From NCBI RefSeq assembly GCF_015351245.1, contig NZ_JADKSO010000003.1, forward strand, positions 62,001 to 126,000: a DNA stretch of 64,000 nucleotides. Direction: 5' to 3'. The translations under genes and the position numbers were made by a program. The notes under the pieces are model-generated. The model was given only the letters and a program-made list of their open reading frames with translations. It did not search any database and had not been told where the DNA came from. The stretch is from Rathayibacter sp. VKM Ac-2879 (GTDB lineage: Bacteria > Actinomycetota > Actinomycetes > Actinomycetales > Microbacteriaceae). Position 1 is the stretch's first letter; every line of letters begins with the position of its first letter. Below are positions 26,927 through 35,170 of this stretch, in pieces.

Positions 26927-27987
26927 CCTCGCTCCTGCCGCCCGTGGGGCGACCGCAGCCCGAGCAGTCGACCCTGCTGCCCGGCTACCCCGCGGAGGGC
27001 GACGACGACGCCCGACCGATCCTCCTGACCCGTGTCCTCGAGCGCAGCGATCGGCTCTTCCGCGGAGTCACGCGCAGCGGCGGCGTGATGGTGCTGCTGA
27101 TCATGGTGCTGGTCGGCGTGTTCCTCAGCGTGAACGCGGTGCAGGCGATCTCATCGGTCGGGGTGGTGGAGTTCGTCACCGAGACCCAGTGGTCGCCCGA
27201 GACGAACACCTTCGGCATCGCCGCGATCCTCACCGGCACAGTGCTCATCGCGGCGGTCGCCCTCGTTGTCGCCCTGCCGCTAGCCCTCGGGATGTCGCTG
27301 TTCCTCACCGAGGTCGTCTCGGGCGGCTTCCAGCGGATCCTGCGCTCCGTCATCGATCTGATGGCCGCTGTCCCCTCCGTGGTCTTCGGTCTCTGGGGGC
27401 TCGCCTTCCTCCAGGTGCAGGTCGTCCCGTTCGCCCGCTGGCTCTCGACGTGGTTCGGCTGGATCCCGCTGTTCGCCGTCGATGGTGCGGACCCTGCCAA
27501 CCCGTTGCCCAACGACTCCCTCTACACCTCGTCGACGTTCATCGCCGGACTCGTCGTCGCCCTGATGATCGTGCCGATCATGACCTCGATGATGGTCGAG
27601 TCGTTCTCGCGGGCGCCCATCGGCGAGAGGGAGGCGGCGTTCGCCCTCGGCGCCACCCGATGGGGCATGATCCGGTCCGTCGTCCTGCCGTTCGGCAAGG
27701 GCGGCGTCATCGGAGGCACGATGCTCGGCCTCGGTCGGGCGCTCGGCGAGACCATCGCGATCTACCTCATCATCGCGCCGGTCTTCCAAATCAATTTCCA
27801 CGTCCTCCAGCGCGGGGCCAACTCGATCGCGGCACATATCGCGCTGCGCTACGGAGAGGCAAGCCCCTTCGCCATGAGCGCGCTCATGGCGGCCGGTCTA
27901 GCGCTGTTCCTGCTCACCATGCTCGTGAACTTCACGGCGTCGACGGTGATCGCCCGATCGCGCTCCGGCGCGGAGAGTGAAGCATGA
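26923..27987 (+). CDS. pstC: Phosphate-type ABC transporter permease PstC
   Basis: 354 aa, about six membrane helices after a ~50-residue cytosolic N-terminus. The permease coupling loop reads EREAAFALGATRWGMI (EAA motif), followed by the PstC-typical GGTMLGLGRALGETIAI, with RALGE as the family mark. PSVVFGLWGLAFL is also family-like. Its ATG overlaps the stop of the 926-aa protein, and its stop overlaps the pstA start, both as ATGA, implying obligate co-translation with the surface proteins. Ion selectivity (phosphate or another oxyanion) is assigned by family. Confidence 0.9.
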   Translation: MTSLLPPVGRPQPEQSTLLPGYPAEGDDDARPILLTRVLERSDRLFRGVTRSGGVMVLLIMVLVGVFLSVNAVQAISSVGVVEFVTETQWSPETNTFGIAAILTGTVLIAAVALVVALPLALGMSLFLTEVVSGGFQRILRSVIDLMAAVPSVVFGLWGLAFLQVQVVPFARWLSTWFGWIPLFAVDGADPANPLPNDSLYTSSTFIAGLVVALMIVPIMTSMMVESFSRAPIGEREAAFALGATRWGMIRSVVLPFGKGGVIGGTMLGLGRALGETIAIYLIIAPVFQINFHVLQRGANSIAAHIALRYGEASPFAMSALMAAGLALFLLTMLVNFTASTVIARSRSGAESEA

Positions 27988-29321
27988 CCACCACCCTCCC
28001 CCGTCTCGCCCTCCCCGAGACCGGTGACGACGATGGCCGTGTGGTCATCGGCTTCTCGCGCGACGACGTCCTGACCGTCGTCGGGGCGATGGTCGCTGGC
28101 CTCAGCGTCGGACTCCTGTTCACGGTCGTGATCGGCATCGTCCCGCCCGCTTGGATGCTCCTCGTCTCCTACCTCTGGTTCGTCGGTATCTACGCCACTC
28201 TGGTGTTCCTCCGCGAGCGGGGTCCGGCGGTGCGCGACCGGTTCTGGACCGTTCTGCTCTGGTCGTCGGCGACAGTGGTCGTCGGCTCCCTCGCCCTCGT
28301 CATCGTCTTCACGCTCATCAGCGGGCAGGATGTCTTCGCCCAGATGGTCGATCCCGCAAGCGGGCAGGGCCTCTGGGACCGCCTGCACTTCTTCACCCAG
28401 GACATGGGTGGCGTCGGGCCACTCGCCGAGCTCGACTCGGGCGGAATCCTCTACGCGCTCGTGGGCACGATCGTGCAGATCTCGATCGCCCTTGTGATCA
28501 CCATCCCCTTGGGGCTCACGACCGCGATCTTCCTCAATGAGGTCGGAGGCCGCCTCGCCCGTTTCGTGCGGACGATCGTCGAGGCCATGACCGCCCTGCC
28601 GTCGGTCGTCGCAGGTCTGTTCATCTACGCCGCAGTAATCGTCGCCGTCACCCGCCAGTTCAACGGCTTCGCCGCCTCCCTCGCCATCACCGTGCTGATG
28701 CTGCCCATCATGATCCGCTCGTCTGACGTCGTGCTGCGCCTCGTGCCCGGCAACCTGCGGGAGGCGGGACTCGCGCTGGGTGCGGGCCAGTGGGCAGTGA
28801 TCTGGTCGGTCGTGCTGCCGACCGTCCGCTCGGGGCTGACGACCGCGATCATCCTCGCGACGGCCCACGGGATCGGCGAGACCGCCCCGGTCCTCTTGAC
28901 GGCCGGCGTGACCTCGAACCTGAACCTCAACCCGTTCGACGGGCCGATGACCTCACTGCCGCTGGCCGCACTCGAGTTCGTGAAGAGCTCGCAGAACACC
29001 ATGAAGGCGAGGGGCTTCGCCACGGCGGCGTTCCTCCTGATCCTGGTGCTCGTGCTCTTTCTCATCGCGCGGGCGATCGGCGGACAGGAGCCCGGCAACC
29101 TGACCGCCCAGCAGCGCCGGCGCCTCGCGCGGCGCTCGATCGAAACGGCCGCCCGGATGCGCCGCAGCCGTAGGGCCGCCGAGCAGCAGTGGACCATCGC
29201 TGCGCAGGATTGGTCCTCCGCCCTGGAGTCCGAACTGGGTTTCTCTGCCCCGCCTCAGCCCGACCAGCCCGCCCACCCCGACGAGCCCCCGCAGACCCAC
29301 CCCACCGGAGACCCACGATGA
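27984..29321 (+). CDS. pstA: Phosphate-type ABC transporter permease PstA with extra N-terminal helices and long tail
   Basis: 445 aa, longer than the usual ~280-300. Two added helices (about 30-80) precede the normal six. PstA marks are EAMTALPSVVAGLFIYA, the coupling loop LREAGLALGAGQWAVI and AHGIGETAPVLLTAG. The last ~75 residues form a basic then Pro/Gln/His-rich cytosolic tail not seen in standard PstA. The start overlaps pstC (ATGA) and the stop overlaps pstS (ATGA). The extra parts may contact the other locus proteins; this is inference. Confidence 0.9.
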   Translation: MTTTLPRLALPETGDDDGRVVIGFSRDDVLTVVGAMVAGLSVGLLFTVVIGIVPPAWMLLVSYLWFVGIYATLVFLRERGPAVRDRFWTVLLWSSATVVVGSLALVIVFTLISGQDVFAQMVDPASGQGLWDRLHFFTQDMGGVGPLAELDSGGILYALVGTIVQISIALVITIPLGLTTAIFLNEVGGRLARFVRTIVEAMTALPSVVAGLFIYAAVIVAVTRQFNGFAASLAITVLMLPIMIRSSDVVLRLVPGNLREAGLALGAGQWAVIWSVVLPTVRSGLTTAIILATAHGIGETAPVLLTAGVTSNLNLNPFDGPMTSLPLAALEFVKSSQNTMKARGFATAAFLLILVLVLFLIARAIGGQEPGNLTAQQRRRLARRSIETAARMRRSRRAAEQQWTIAAQDWSSALESELGFSAPPQPDQPAHPDEPPQTHPTGDPR

Positions 29322-31033
29322 CCCGCCGCCCTCCCGCCCGACGCCGATCGATCACCGCGTCGATTGGCGCGCTCCTCGTCCTCGGGGCCGTCGCCCTCTC
29401 TGCGGGGCCCGCCTCGGCCGCCAGCTACCAGCGCATCTCGGGCGCCGGCTCCAGCTGGGCCGGCAACGCGGTGCTGCAGTGGCAGGCCGATGTGAAGAAC
29501 CAGGGCGTGACCGTCGACTACAACCCCAACGGGTCTTCCCAGGGGCGCAAGGACTTCGCGGCGCAGGTGAGCACCGACTTCACCGTCTCCGAGATCCCCT
29601 ACCGCGGAGACACGGCGGACCCCCGCGACACGAGCTACCCCGACTTCGGCTTCTCGCAGATGCCCATGGTCGCCGGCGGGACGTCCTTCATGTACAACCT
29701 GCCCGTCAACGGCCAGCGCTTCACCGAGCTGAAGCTCTCGCAGCAGGCTGCCGCCGGCATCTTCTCGGGCCAGATCCTCAAGTGGAACGATCCGCTGATC
29801 GCGGCCGACAATCCCGGAGTCAACCTCCCGGAGGCGCCCATCACCGTGGTCGTGCGCTCGGACGGCTCGGGAGCGACGGCGCAGTTCACCCTCTGGATGC
29901 TCCGCCAGTTCCCTGACTCGTACCGTGCACTGTGCAGTGCCTCCGGCGCGTGCGACGGACAGCACGCGACCAGTTACTTCCCCGCGGCGAACCTCGCGAA
30001 TGTGGTCCCGCAGTCGGGCTCCGTCGGCGTCACGACCTACACTCAGAACACGCCGTACACGATCAATTACGACGAGTACTCCTACGCCCAGCAGGTCGGC
30101 TATCCCGTCGCACAGCTGAAGAACGCGGCCGGCTTCTATACGGTGCCCTCGGAGGGTGCTGTCGCAGTGGCGCTGATCAAGGCCGCGATCAACAACAACG
30201 CGAGCGACCCGAACTACCTCTCGCAGGATCTCTCGGCCGTCTACCAGTATCAGGACCCCCGCGCTTACGCACTGTCGGCCTACTCGTACTTCTTCGTGCC
30301 GACGCAGACGACCGCGAGCTTCGACGCTGCGAAGGGCGCGACCCTCGGCTTCTTCACGCAATACTCGCTGTGCGAGGGACAGCGCAAGATGGGCCCACTC
30401 GGCTACTCGCCGCTGCCGATGAACCTCGTGCTCGCCGCGCTGGAGGAGGTGCGGAAGATCCCCGGCATCGACGCCGACACCCTCGCGAAGCTCGACGCGG
30501 TCAAGAACAGCACCCTCGACGCCGCTGGCGGCAACCCGTGCAACAACCCCACGTTCCAGCCCGGCGACGACCCCTCCCACAACCTGCTCGTCGACACCGC
30601 GCCGTTCCCTGCCGGCTGCGACGATGCCTGCCAGGCGCCGTGGCGGCAGAAGGGCGCGGGAGTCGCGGCGTCCGGCCCGAGCTTCACCGCCCCGGAGACC
30701 AACGGAGCGCCCGCTGCGGCCGCTGCTCCCACCGACACCACGTCCGGTACGACGACCGCCACGACGACGACCACGGATCAGACGACACCTGTCGCGGCGG
30801 CAGTCACCGCCTGCGACGCCGACACCGGCACCTGTGCCGGCACCAGCACAGCGGCGACCACGACCGCCGCGGGGCTCGCCGTCACGCCCGTCTCGACGGT
30901 GCTGCCGGGGCAGCAGGGATGGGCCGGGCCGCAGACCCTCATGGTGCTCGCAGCGCTCTTCGGTGCCTTGCTGCTCGTGGGGCCGCCGCTCGTGTCGCGC
31001 TTCCTGGGCCGTTCGACGGCCGGACGACGGTGA
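29318..31033 (+). CDS. pstS: PstS-like substrate-binding protein tethered by a C-terminal helix
   Basis: 571 aa. The basic N-terminus and signal peptide end in ASAAS without a lipobox Cys. The PstS core has ISGAGSSWAGNAVLQWQAD, GSSQGRKDFAAQ, KWNDPLI and VVRSDGSGATAQFTLW (phosphate-loop region SGAT). Length up to ~400 suits PstS. After it come a Cys-containing extension, a Thr/Ala-rich stalk (about 455-540) and a membrane helix ending RFLGRSTAGRR. Standard PstS proteins are lipoproteins; this one is anchored at the other end. ATG overlaps pstA (ATGA). The substrate is inferred as phosphate-like. Confidence 0.85.
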   Translation: MTRRPPARRRSITASIGALLVLGAVALSAGPASAASYQRISGAGSSWAGNAVLQWQADVKNQGVTVDYNPNGSSQGRKDFAAQVSTDFTVSEIPYRGDTADPRDTSYPDFGFSQMPMVAGGTSFMYNLPVNGQRFTELKLSQQAAAGIFSGQILKWNDPLIAADNPGVNLPEAPITVVVRSDGSGATAQFTLWMLRQFPDSYRALCSASGACDGQHATSYFPAANLANVVPQSGSVGVTTYTQNTPYTINYDEYSYAQQVGYPVAQLKNAAGFYTVPSEGAVAVALIKAAINNNASDPNYLSQDLSAVYQYQDPRAYALSAYSYFFVPTQTTASFDAAKGATLGFFTQYSLCEGQRKMGPLGYSPLPMNLVLAALEEVRKIPGIDADTLAKLDAVKNSTLDAAGGNPCNNPTFQPGDDPSHNLLVDTAPFPAGCDDACQAPWRQKGAGVAASGPSFTAPETNGAPAAAAAPTDTTSGTTTATTTTTDQTTPVAAAVTACDADTGTCAGTSTAATTTAAGLAVTPVSTVLPGQQGWAGPQTLMVLAALFGALLLVGPPLVSRFLGRSTAGRR

Positions 31034-31992
31034 CGGGCATGACGACCCCGCCACTCACCGCACCGCCACTCTCCGGAGTCACCGCTGAGCGCCCTCGTCG
31101 GATGCGGCGCGGCGCCGCTGCCGTCAGATGGGTCGAGGCACCCGCCTTCGAGCGTCTGCTCTCTCTCGTGCTCACGATGCTGTCGGTGATCATCCTCGCG
31201 CTGCTGGTGAACCTCGTGTTCGTGTCGCAGGTGCAGCACTACGCGAGCCAGACCGCGCTCTACGACGAGATCCGCCTCTCGCTCGCGCAAGGCGCCACGC
31301 CGACCGGTCCGCTCACCTACGACGGCACCCTCGTGACGCCGGGCGAGCCGGTCGCCGTGCTCAGTGCACCCGCGATCGGGATCGACCACGAAGTGGTCGT
31401 CGAGGGCACCTCCTCCGCGCAGACCATGGTCGGCATCGGGCACCGTCGCGACACCGCGCTGCCCTGCCAGGTCGGGACAGCCGTGCTGATGGCGAGGGGA
31501 GGGGCCTATGGGGGCGTGGGCCAGTCCTTCAAGAGCCTCACGGAGGGATCCACCTTCACCGTCGCGATGGGGCAGGGCACCTGCACCTATGAGGTGACGG
31601 GGTCCCGTCTTCCTGGCGATCAGGCGCCGGCCGCACCCATCGGCTCCGAGGGTCGACTGACGCTGACCACGGCGTCGGGATTCCCGTTCTTCCCGACCGA
31701 GGTCTACCGTGTGGACGCCCGCCTCGTGGGCGACGGATTCGGTCGACCGGCCGTCACGCTCCCCACCGGTGCGCTTCCCACCTCCGAGGCGGCGATGGGC
31801 ATCGACTCCTCGAACCTGTTCGGCCTCGTCCTGCTGCTCGAGCTGCTGGTCCTCGTCGCGGTCGGCACCACCTGGCTCTGGAAGCGGTGGGGCCGCTGGC
31901 AGGCATGGATCGTCTGCGGGCCCGCGGTCCTCGCGGTCGGCGTCCTCACCGCAGGAGCGGTGAACCAGTGGCTCCTCCCCAACCTTCTCTGA
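31030..31992 (+). CDS. Sortase-fold membrane protein lacking catalytic His and Cys (pseudosortase)
   Basis: 320 aa from GTG 31030, whose first bases form a GTGA overlap with the pstS stop; ATG 31039 is an alternative. One N-terminal membrane helix (about 45-65), a class E/F sortase-like barrel (about 105-240: VLSAPAIGIDHEVVVEGTSS, then GHRRDTALPCQVGTAVLM), and two C-terminal helices. Where sortases have AGHR, this reads LMARGGAYGG (R156 at the His position). Where they have LTLTTC, it reads LTLTTASG (A215 at the Cys position). Transpeptidation is therefore not expected. A structural or substrate-presenting role with the active sortase downstream is inferred. Confidence 0.75.
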   Translation: MTGMTTPPLTAPPLSGVTAERPRRMRRGAAAVRWVEAPAFERLLSLVLTMLSVIILALLVNLVFVSQVQHYASQTALYDEIRLSLAQGATPTGPLTYDGTLVTPGEPVAVLSAPAIGIDHEVVVEGTSSAQTMVGIGHRRDTALPCQVGTAVLMARGGAYGGVGQSFKSLTEGSTFTVAMGQGTCTYEVTGSRLPGDQAPAAPIGSEGRLTLTTASGFPFFPTEVYRVDARLVGDGFGRPAVTLPTGALPTSEAAMGIDSSNLFGLVLLLELLVLVAVGTTWLWKRWGRWQAWIVCGPAVLAVGVLTAGAVNQWLLPNLL

Positions 31993-32057
31993 GCCCCCCC
32001 GGCTGTACCGGCCGCCGTCTTCCCTGCTCCACCCCTGCTCGACCTCGAAGGAGTCCG

Positions 32058-33005
32058 ATGAGAATCCCCCTGCTCGGCAAGCGCCCGTCCGAGGCGACCG
32101 CCACCGGTCCCGCCGAGGACGGTGAGCCGGCCGATGACCTCGCCGGGCCGCAACCCCCCTTCGAGACCTTGCTCGCCCGGGAGGAGTTCGACGACACGCG
32201 GGTGCGTCACGAGCTGTTCGGCGAAACGACGGCGGCCGAGCTCGTCGCCGACAACATCTCGGCCTGGTTTGGCTCGCGCAAGGTCCTCGATCGGGTGTCG
32301 CTCACGATGGAGGCGGGCAAGGTCACAGCCCTCATCGGACCGTCGGGCTGTGGCAAGTCGACCTTCCTGCGCATCCTGAATCGGATGCACGAGATGGTGC
32401 CGTCGGCGTCGCTCGCGGGCGAGGTGCGCCTCGGCGGTCAGGACATCTACGAGCCGTCCCAGCGCATCACGGTCGCCCGCCGCAACATCGGGATGATCTT
32501 CCAAAAACCCAACCCGTTCCCGGCAATGAGCATCTACGAGAACGTTGTCGCTGGGTTGAAGCTCTCGGGCATCCGTGCGACCCGTGAGCAGAAGGACGTG
32601 CTCGTCGAGGACTCGCTGCGCAAGGCCGCACTCTGGGACGAGGTCAAGGACCGCCTCGAACAGCCAGGAGGCGGCCTTTCCGGTGGCCAGCAGCAGCGTC
32701 TGTGCATCGCACGCTCGCTGGCCGTCTCGCCGCAGGTGCTGCTCATGGACGAGCCCTGCTCGGCCCTCGACCCCACCTCGACGAGGCGGGTCGAGGAGAC
32801 GATCGCGTCGCTTCGTGGCCAGGTGACCGTCGTGATCGTGACCCACAACATGCAGCAGGCGGCCCGCGTCTCCGACGAGTGCGCCTTCTTCCTCGCCGCC
32901 CAGAACACCCCCGGCGTGATCATCGAGCACGGCGCGACGGAGTCGATGTTCGGCGATCCGCAGGACCAGCGGACGATGGACTACGTCAACGGCCGGTTCG
33001 GATGA
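32058..33005 (+). CDS. pstB: Phosphate-type ABC transporter ATPase PstB
   Basis: 315 aa. Walker A GPSGCGKST (94-102), the PstB-specific RRNIGMIFQKPNPFP (about 141-155), signature LSGGQ (207-211), Walker B VLLMDEPCSALDP (227-239) and switch H263 in VTHNM. A ~60-residue acidic N-terminal extension is unusual. AAGGAG lies 5 nt before the ATG, after a 65-nt gap from the previous gene, the only real gap in the operon and the only gene there with a strong independent ribosome-binding site. The stop overlaps the start of a 51-aa membrane peptide (ATGA). Confidence 0.93.
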   Translation: MRIPLLGKRPSEATATGPAEDGEPADDLAGPQPPFETLLAREEFDDTRVRHELFGETTAAELVADNISAWFGSRKVLDRVSLTMEAGKVTALIGPSGCGKSTFLRILNRMHEMVPSASLAGEVRLGGQDIYEPSQRITVARRNIGMIFQKPNPFPAMSIYENVVAGLKLSGIRATREQKDVLVEDSLRKAALWDEVKDRLEQPGGGLSGGQQQRLCIARSLAVSPQVLLMDEPCSALDPTSTRRVEETIASLRGQVTVVIVTHNMQQAARVSDECAFFLAAQNTPGVIIEHGATESMFGDPQDQRTMDYVNGRFG

Positions 33006-33157
33006 CGTGGCGCGGCGTTTTGGGCGTCGCCGTGGCGATCTTTCTCCTGGTCGGGATCATCGGCTGGGTGCTCGGGATGCCCGAGCCCGCCCGGCTCGTG
33101 GGGGCGATCGTGCTGGATCCCGCGGTAGTACGCCTCCTCGTGACGGGGAGGGGATGA
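33002..33157 (+). CDS. 51-aa single-span membrane peptide between pstB and sortase
   Basis: A short frame with ATG overlapping the pstB stop (ATGA at 33002-33005) and its own TGA overlapping the sortase ATG (ATGA at 33154-33157). The product has one hydrophobic helix (GVLGVAVAIFLLVGIIGWVLG, about residues 5-25) and a short amphipathic tail ending LLVTGRG. The double 4-nt coupling argues that it is translated. It could stabilise the transporter or the sortase, but nothing in the sequence names a role. It is easily missed because of its size. Confidence 0.65.
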   Translation: MTWRGVLGVAVAIFLLVGIIGWVLGMPEPARLVGAIVLDPAVVRLLVTGRG

Positions 33158-33846
33158 GGGGCGCGCTGCCGTGGCTGGGCCTCGCGTTCGCGGGGAGCGC
33201 TCTGGCGGTCGGGGCGACGCTCGTCGTCCTGCAGGTGACCGCTTCGCCGTCGACTCGAGGCTCGACGGCCTCCTCCCTTGCCTCGGCCGTTGCGGGTGCC
33301 CAGCAGGCGGGCCCCGGCGCGACAGGGGGGCCGGCGCAGGCCTCAGCGGCGGCGGCGGACCCTGTCGCGTCGGAGGCTCCGCCCGTCGCCGGTCAGCCTG
33401 AGGCGCTGCGCATCCCGTCTGTCGGACTCGACGCGACGGTGCGCACCCTCTCGGTCGATCCCGGCTCTGTCGTCGATCCGCCCGGTCCCGACGACGCATA
33501 TTGGCTCTCGGACTACGGAGTCGCCGGTCCTGCCGCGACGAACACGGTGTACCTGGCCGGCCACAGCTATCGCCGCGGCGGTGCGGTCTTCAACCCGCTG
33601 CTCGACCCGCCGCACGAGCGGAGTGCGGTCGCGACCGGCGACGCGATCGAGGTGCAGACTCCGGAGGCCGTGTATCGCTACACCGTGACCGACGTGCAGC
33701 GCTATGACAAGGCGACCGTGGGGAGCGAGGACGAGCTGTGGCGCCGCGTCCCTGGTCGCCTCGTTCTCGTCACCTGTTTCCAGTACGACGACGGGCAGGC
33801 CTCGACGCAGAATCTCGTGGTGTACGCGAGCCTCGACCGGCAGTGA
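33154..33846 (+). CDS. Class F sortase
   Basis: 230 aa. N-terminal membrane anchor (about 4-26), an Ala/Gly/Pro-rich linker, then a sortase barrel from about residue 85 (LRIPSVGLDATVRTL). Catalytic H137 in VYLAGHSYRRGG and C208 in LVLVTCFQYDDG are intact. The usual downstream Arg is not obvious (ASTQNLVVYA instead). Class F enzymes of actinobacteria attach proteins to peptidoglycan. As the last gene of the Pst-like operon, coupled through the 51-aa peptide, its likely clients are the anchored surface proteins encoded upstream, though none has a canonical LPXTG. Confidence 0.85.
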   Translation: MRGALPWLGLAFAGSALAVGATLVVLQVTASPSTRGSTASSLASAVAGAQQAGPGATGGPAQASAAAADPVASEAPPVAGQPEALRIPSVGLDATVRTLSVDPGSVVDPPGPDDAYWLSDYGVAGPAATNTVYLAGHSYRRGGAVFNPLLDPPHERSAVATGDAIEVQTPEAVYRYTVTDVQRYDKATVGSEDELWRRVPGRLVLVTCFQYDDGQASTQNLVVYASLDRQ

Positions 33847-33894
33847 GATGACGCCGCGGCAAGGCCTCGGTGGCCGTGGACTGGCTCGTGTCCG

Positions 33895-34224
33895 TCACGA
33901 GGCCCGGTCCGGTTCGGTCATCGGCAGCTCCGACGACGTCTGCATGATCGTGCGCGGGATGAGAGTCTGGTTCCGTGGCAGGTCAGCACCGGACAGGGCG
34001 AGGTCGACGTTGGCGGGGAACATTCGGATCAGTAAGAGCGTGAGCCCGGTGGCTGCCCAGGGTGCGAGTCGACGAGAGGCCATGGCGGCGGCCGCAGCGA
34101 GCTCGAGCACACCCGTGACGGTGACAATGACATCGGGCACCGGGAACAGGCCGGGCACCATCGCGATCAGATCCTCCCGCACGCCGATGAAATGACTCGG
34201 ACGGGTGCGCGCTGCGGAGGACAC
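33895..34224 (-). CDS. Short DoxX-like membrane protein, probably N-terminally shortened
   Basis: 109 aa. The segment HFIGVREDLIAMVPGLFPVPDVIVTVTGVLELAAAAAM and the end TLLLIRMFPANVDLALSG match the second half of small DoxX-family proteins. The usual first membrane helix is missing; translation would start at GTG 34224 with only a few polar residues before the HF motif. The frame stays open upstream, but without hydrophobic sequence. It lies at the edge of the lower-GC island and may have been cut by the insertion. Weak ribosome-binding site. Confidence 0.6.
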   Translation of the reverse strand: MSSAARTRPSHFIGVREDLIAMVPGLFPVPDVIVTVTGVLELAAAAAMASRRLAPWAATGLTLLLIRMFPANVDLALSGADLPRNQTLIPRTIMQTSSELPMTEPDRAS

Positions 34225-34334
34225 GGACGTTCCAACTCCTCCCCCGAATTTGGGCGGTGGAATGGCGCCAGGACTGATTCGCTGACGGCTCGGGGAGCCG
34301 TAGACCCTGTCGCTCGCCGTTTACCGTGCAGCTC

Positions 34335-34340
34335 TACACT
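34335..34340 (+). promoter_or_regulatory. -10 box for leaderless orphan gene
   Basis: TACACT with 6 nt (CCGAGC) before ATG 34347. A 7-bp hairpin (ACGGCTC / GAGCCGT, 34285-34301) lies just upstream. Confidence 0.45.
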
Positions 34341-34346
34341 CCGAGC

Positions 34347-34676
34347 ATGGCCGAACGTCACTGGAGCGCAGACGCTCACATCGCCCGGACCGACGTCGCT
34401 CTCGCGCTGAGCCAGCATGGCTCCAAACCGATTCCGCAAGAAGCTCAATATCGGCTGGACTTTCTCAACATCGTCTTGGCAGTTGACTTCCAAACGATGA
34501 AGTCGGACCAGGCAATCCCCAGGCTGCTCGAACTCCTCGAGAAGATCCGCGCCGAAGCAAGCAGATTGACGTGGCAGCTATCAACTCTTGTCTGCAAGAA
34601 GGGAATGTGCGAGGCCGAGGTGCGAATCGCTCTGGACTTGTCCGTGAGCCCGAGAAGAAGGGGATTGCCGTTGTGA
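34347..34676 (+). CDS. Orphan 109-aa protein in island region
   Basis: No family recognised. The N-terminus is HIS/ASP-containing (ERHWSADAHIARTDVALALS) and the middle is helical (QYRLDFLNIVLAV, RLLELLEKIRAEASRLTWQL). Codon use is less GC-biased than in the flanking core genes, which suggests transfer. A GTG at 34326 could add seven residues, but the TACACT box 6 nt before ATG 34347 favours the shorter form. The stop overlaps the next gene's GTG (GTGA), so the pair is co-translated. Confidence 0.5.
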   Translation: MAERHWSADAHIARTDVALALSQHGSKPIPQEAQYRLDFLNIVLAVDFQTMKSDQAIPRLLELLEKIRAEASRLTWQLSTLVCKKGMCEAEVRIALDLSVSPRRRGLPL

Positions 34677-35170
34677 ACAAGCGTGGAGATACCGGCTGGG
34701 GACAACTGCGCTGGATGATCCTTGGCTCAATTCTTGGAACCTGGATAGCGATCATCGCTGTGATCGTTCACCTATGGGTACTCGAGAGCCTGCAGTCAAT
34801 CACAGACAGCGCAGAATTGAACCCGGGGCTTGATCTGAATGGTCTACTGAGCGTCGCCGGCTGGCTGCTGGGAATACTGATCATCTCCATCCCTGTCAGC
34901 GCTGTGTTCGCGGTGTTTCCTTTCCTCGGGTACTTGCTCGGCTCCGCCATCACTCGTTTCTATCGTGCGGGCGAGTCGGTCGATGTGGCTCTCAGTGGTG
35001 CGGTGGCCCTCTTGGTTGGGGGGATCGCAGCTGTCATCATCGTCTCGGCGCTGGAATCATCTGCCCTAACTCCTGCCGCAGTCTTCGTCCTTCTCGCATC
35101 AGTTGCCACCGTTTCACTTGCTCGCCTTCCGCTCTCTTCCGATAACGACCGATCTAAGCTCACAACCTGA
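34673..35170 (+). CDS. Orphan four-helix membrane protein in island region
   Basis: 165 aa from GTG 34673, overlapping the preceding stop (GTGA) with AAGGGG ~11 nt upstream. Four hydrophobic stretches: WMILGSILGTWIAIIAVIV, LLSVAGWLLGILIISIPVSA, GAVALLVGGIAAVIIV and AAVFVLLASVATVSL. No family recognised. The upstream open frame is part of the previous gene's region and is polar. Lower-GC codon choice matches its partner gene. Confidence 0.55.
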   Translation: MNKRGDTGWGQLRWMILGSILGTWIAIIAVIVHLWVLESLQSITDSAELNPGLDLNGLLSVAGWLLGILIISIPVSAVFAVFPFLGYLLGSAITRFYRAGESVDVALSGAVALLVGGIAAVIIVSALESSALTPAAVFVLLASVATVSLARLPLSSDNDRSKLTT

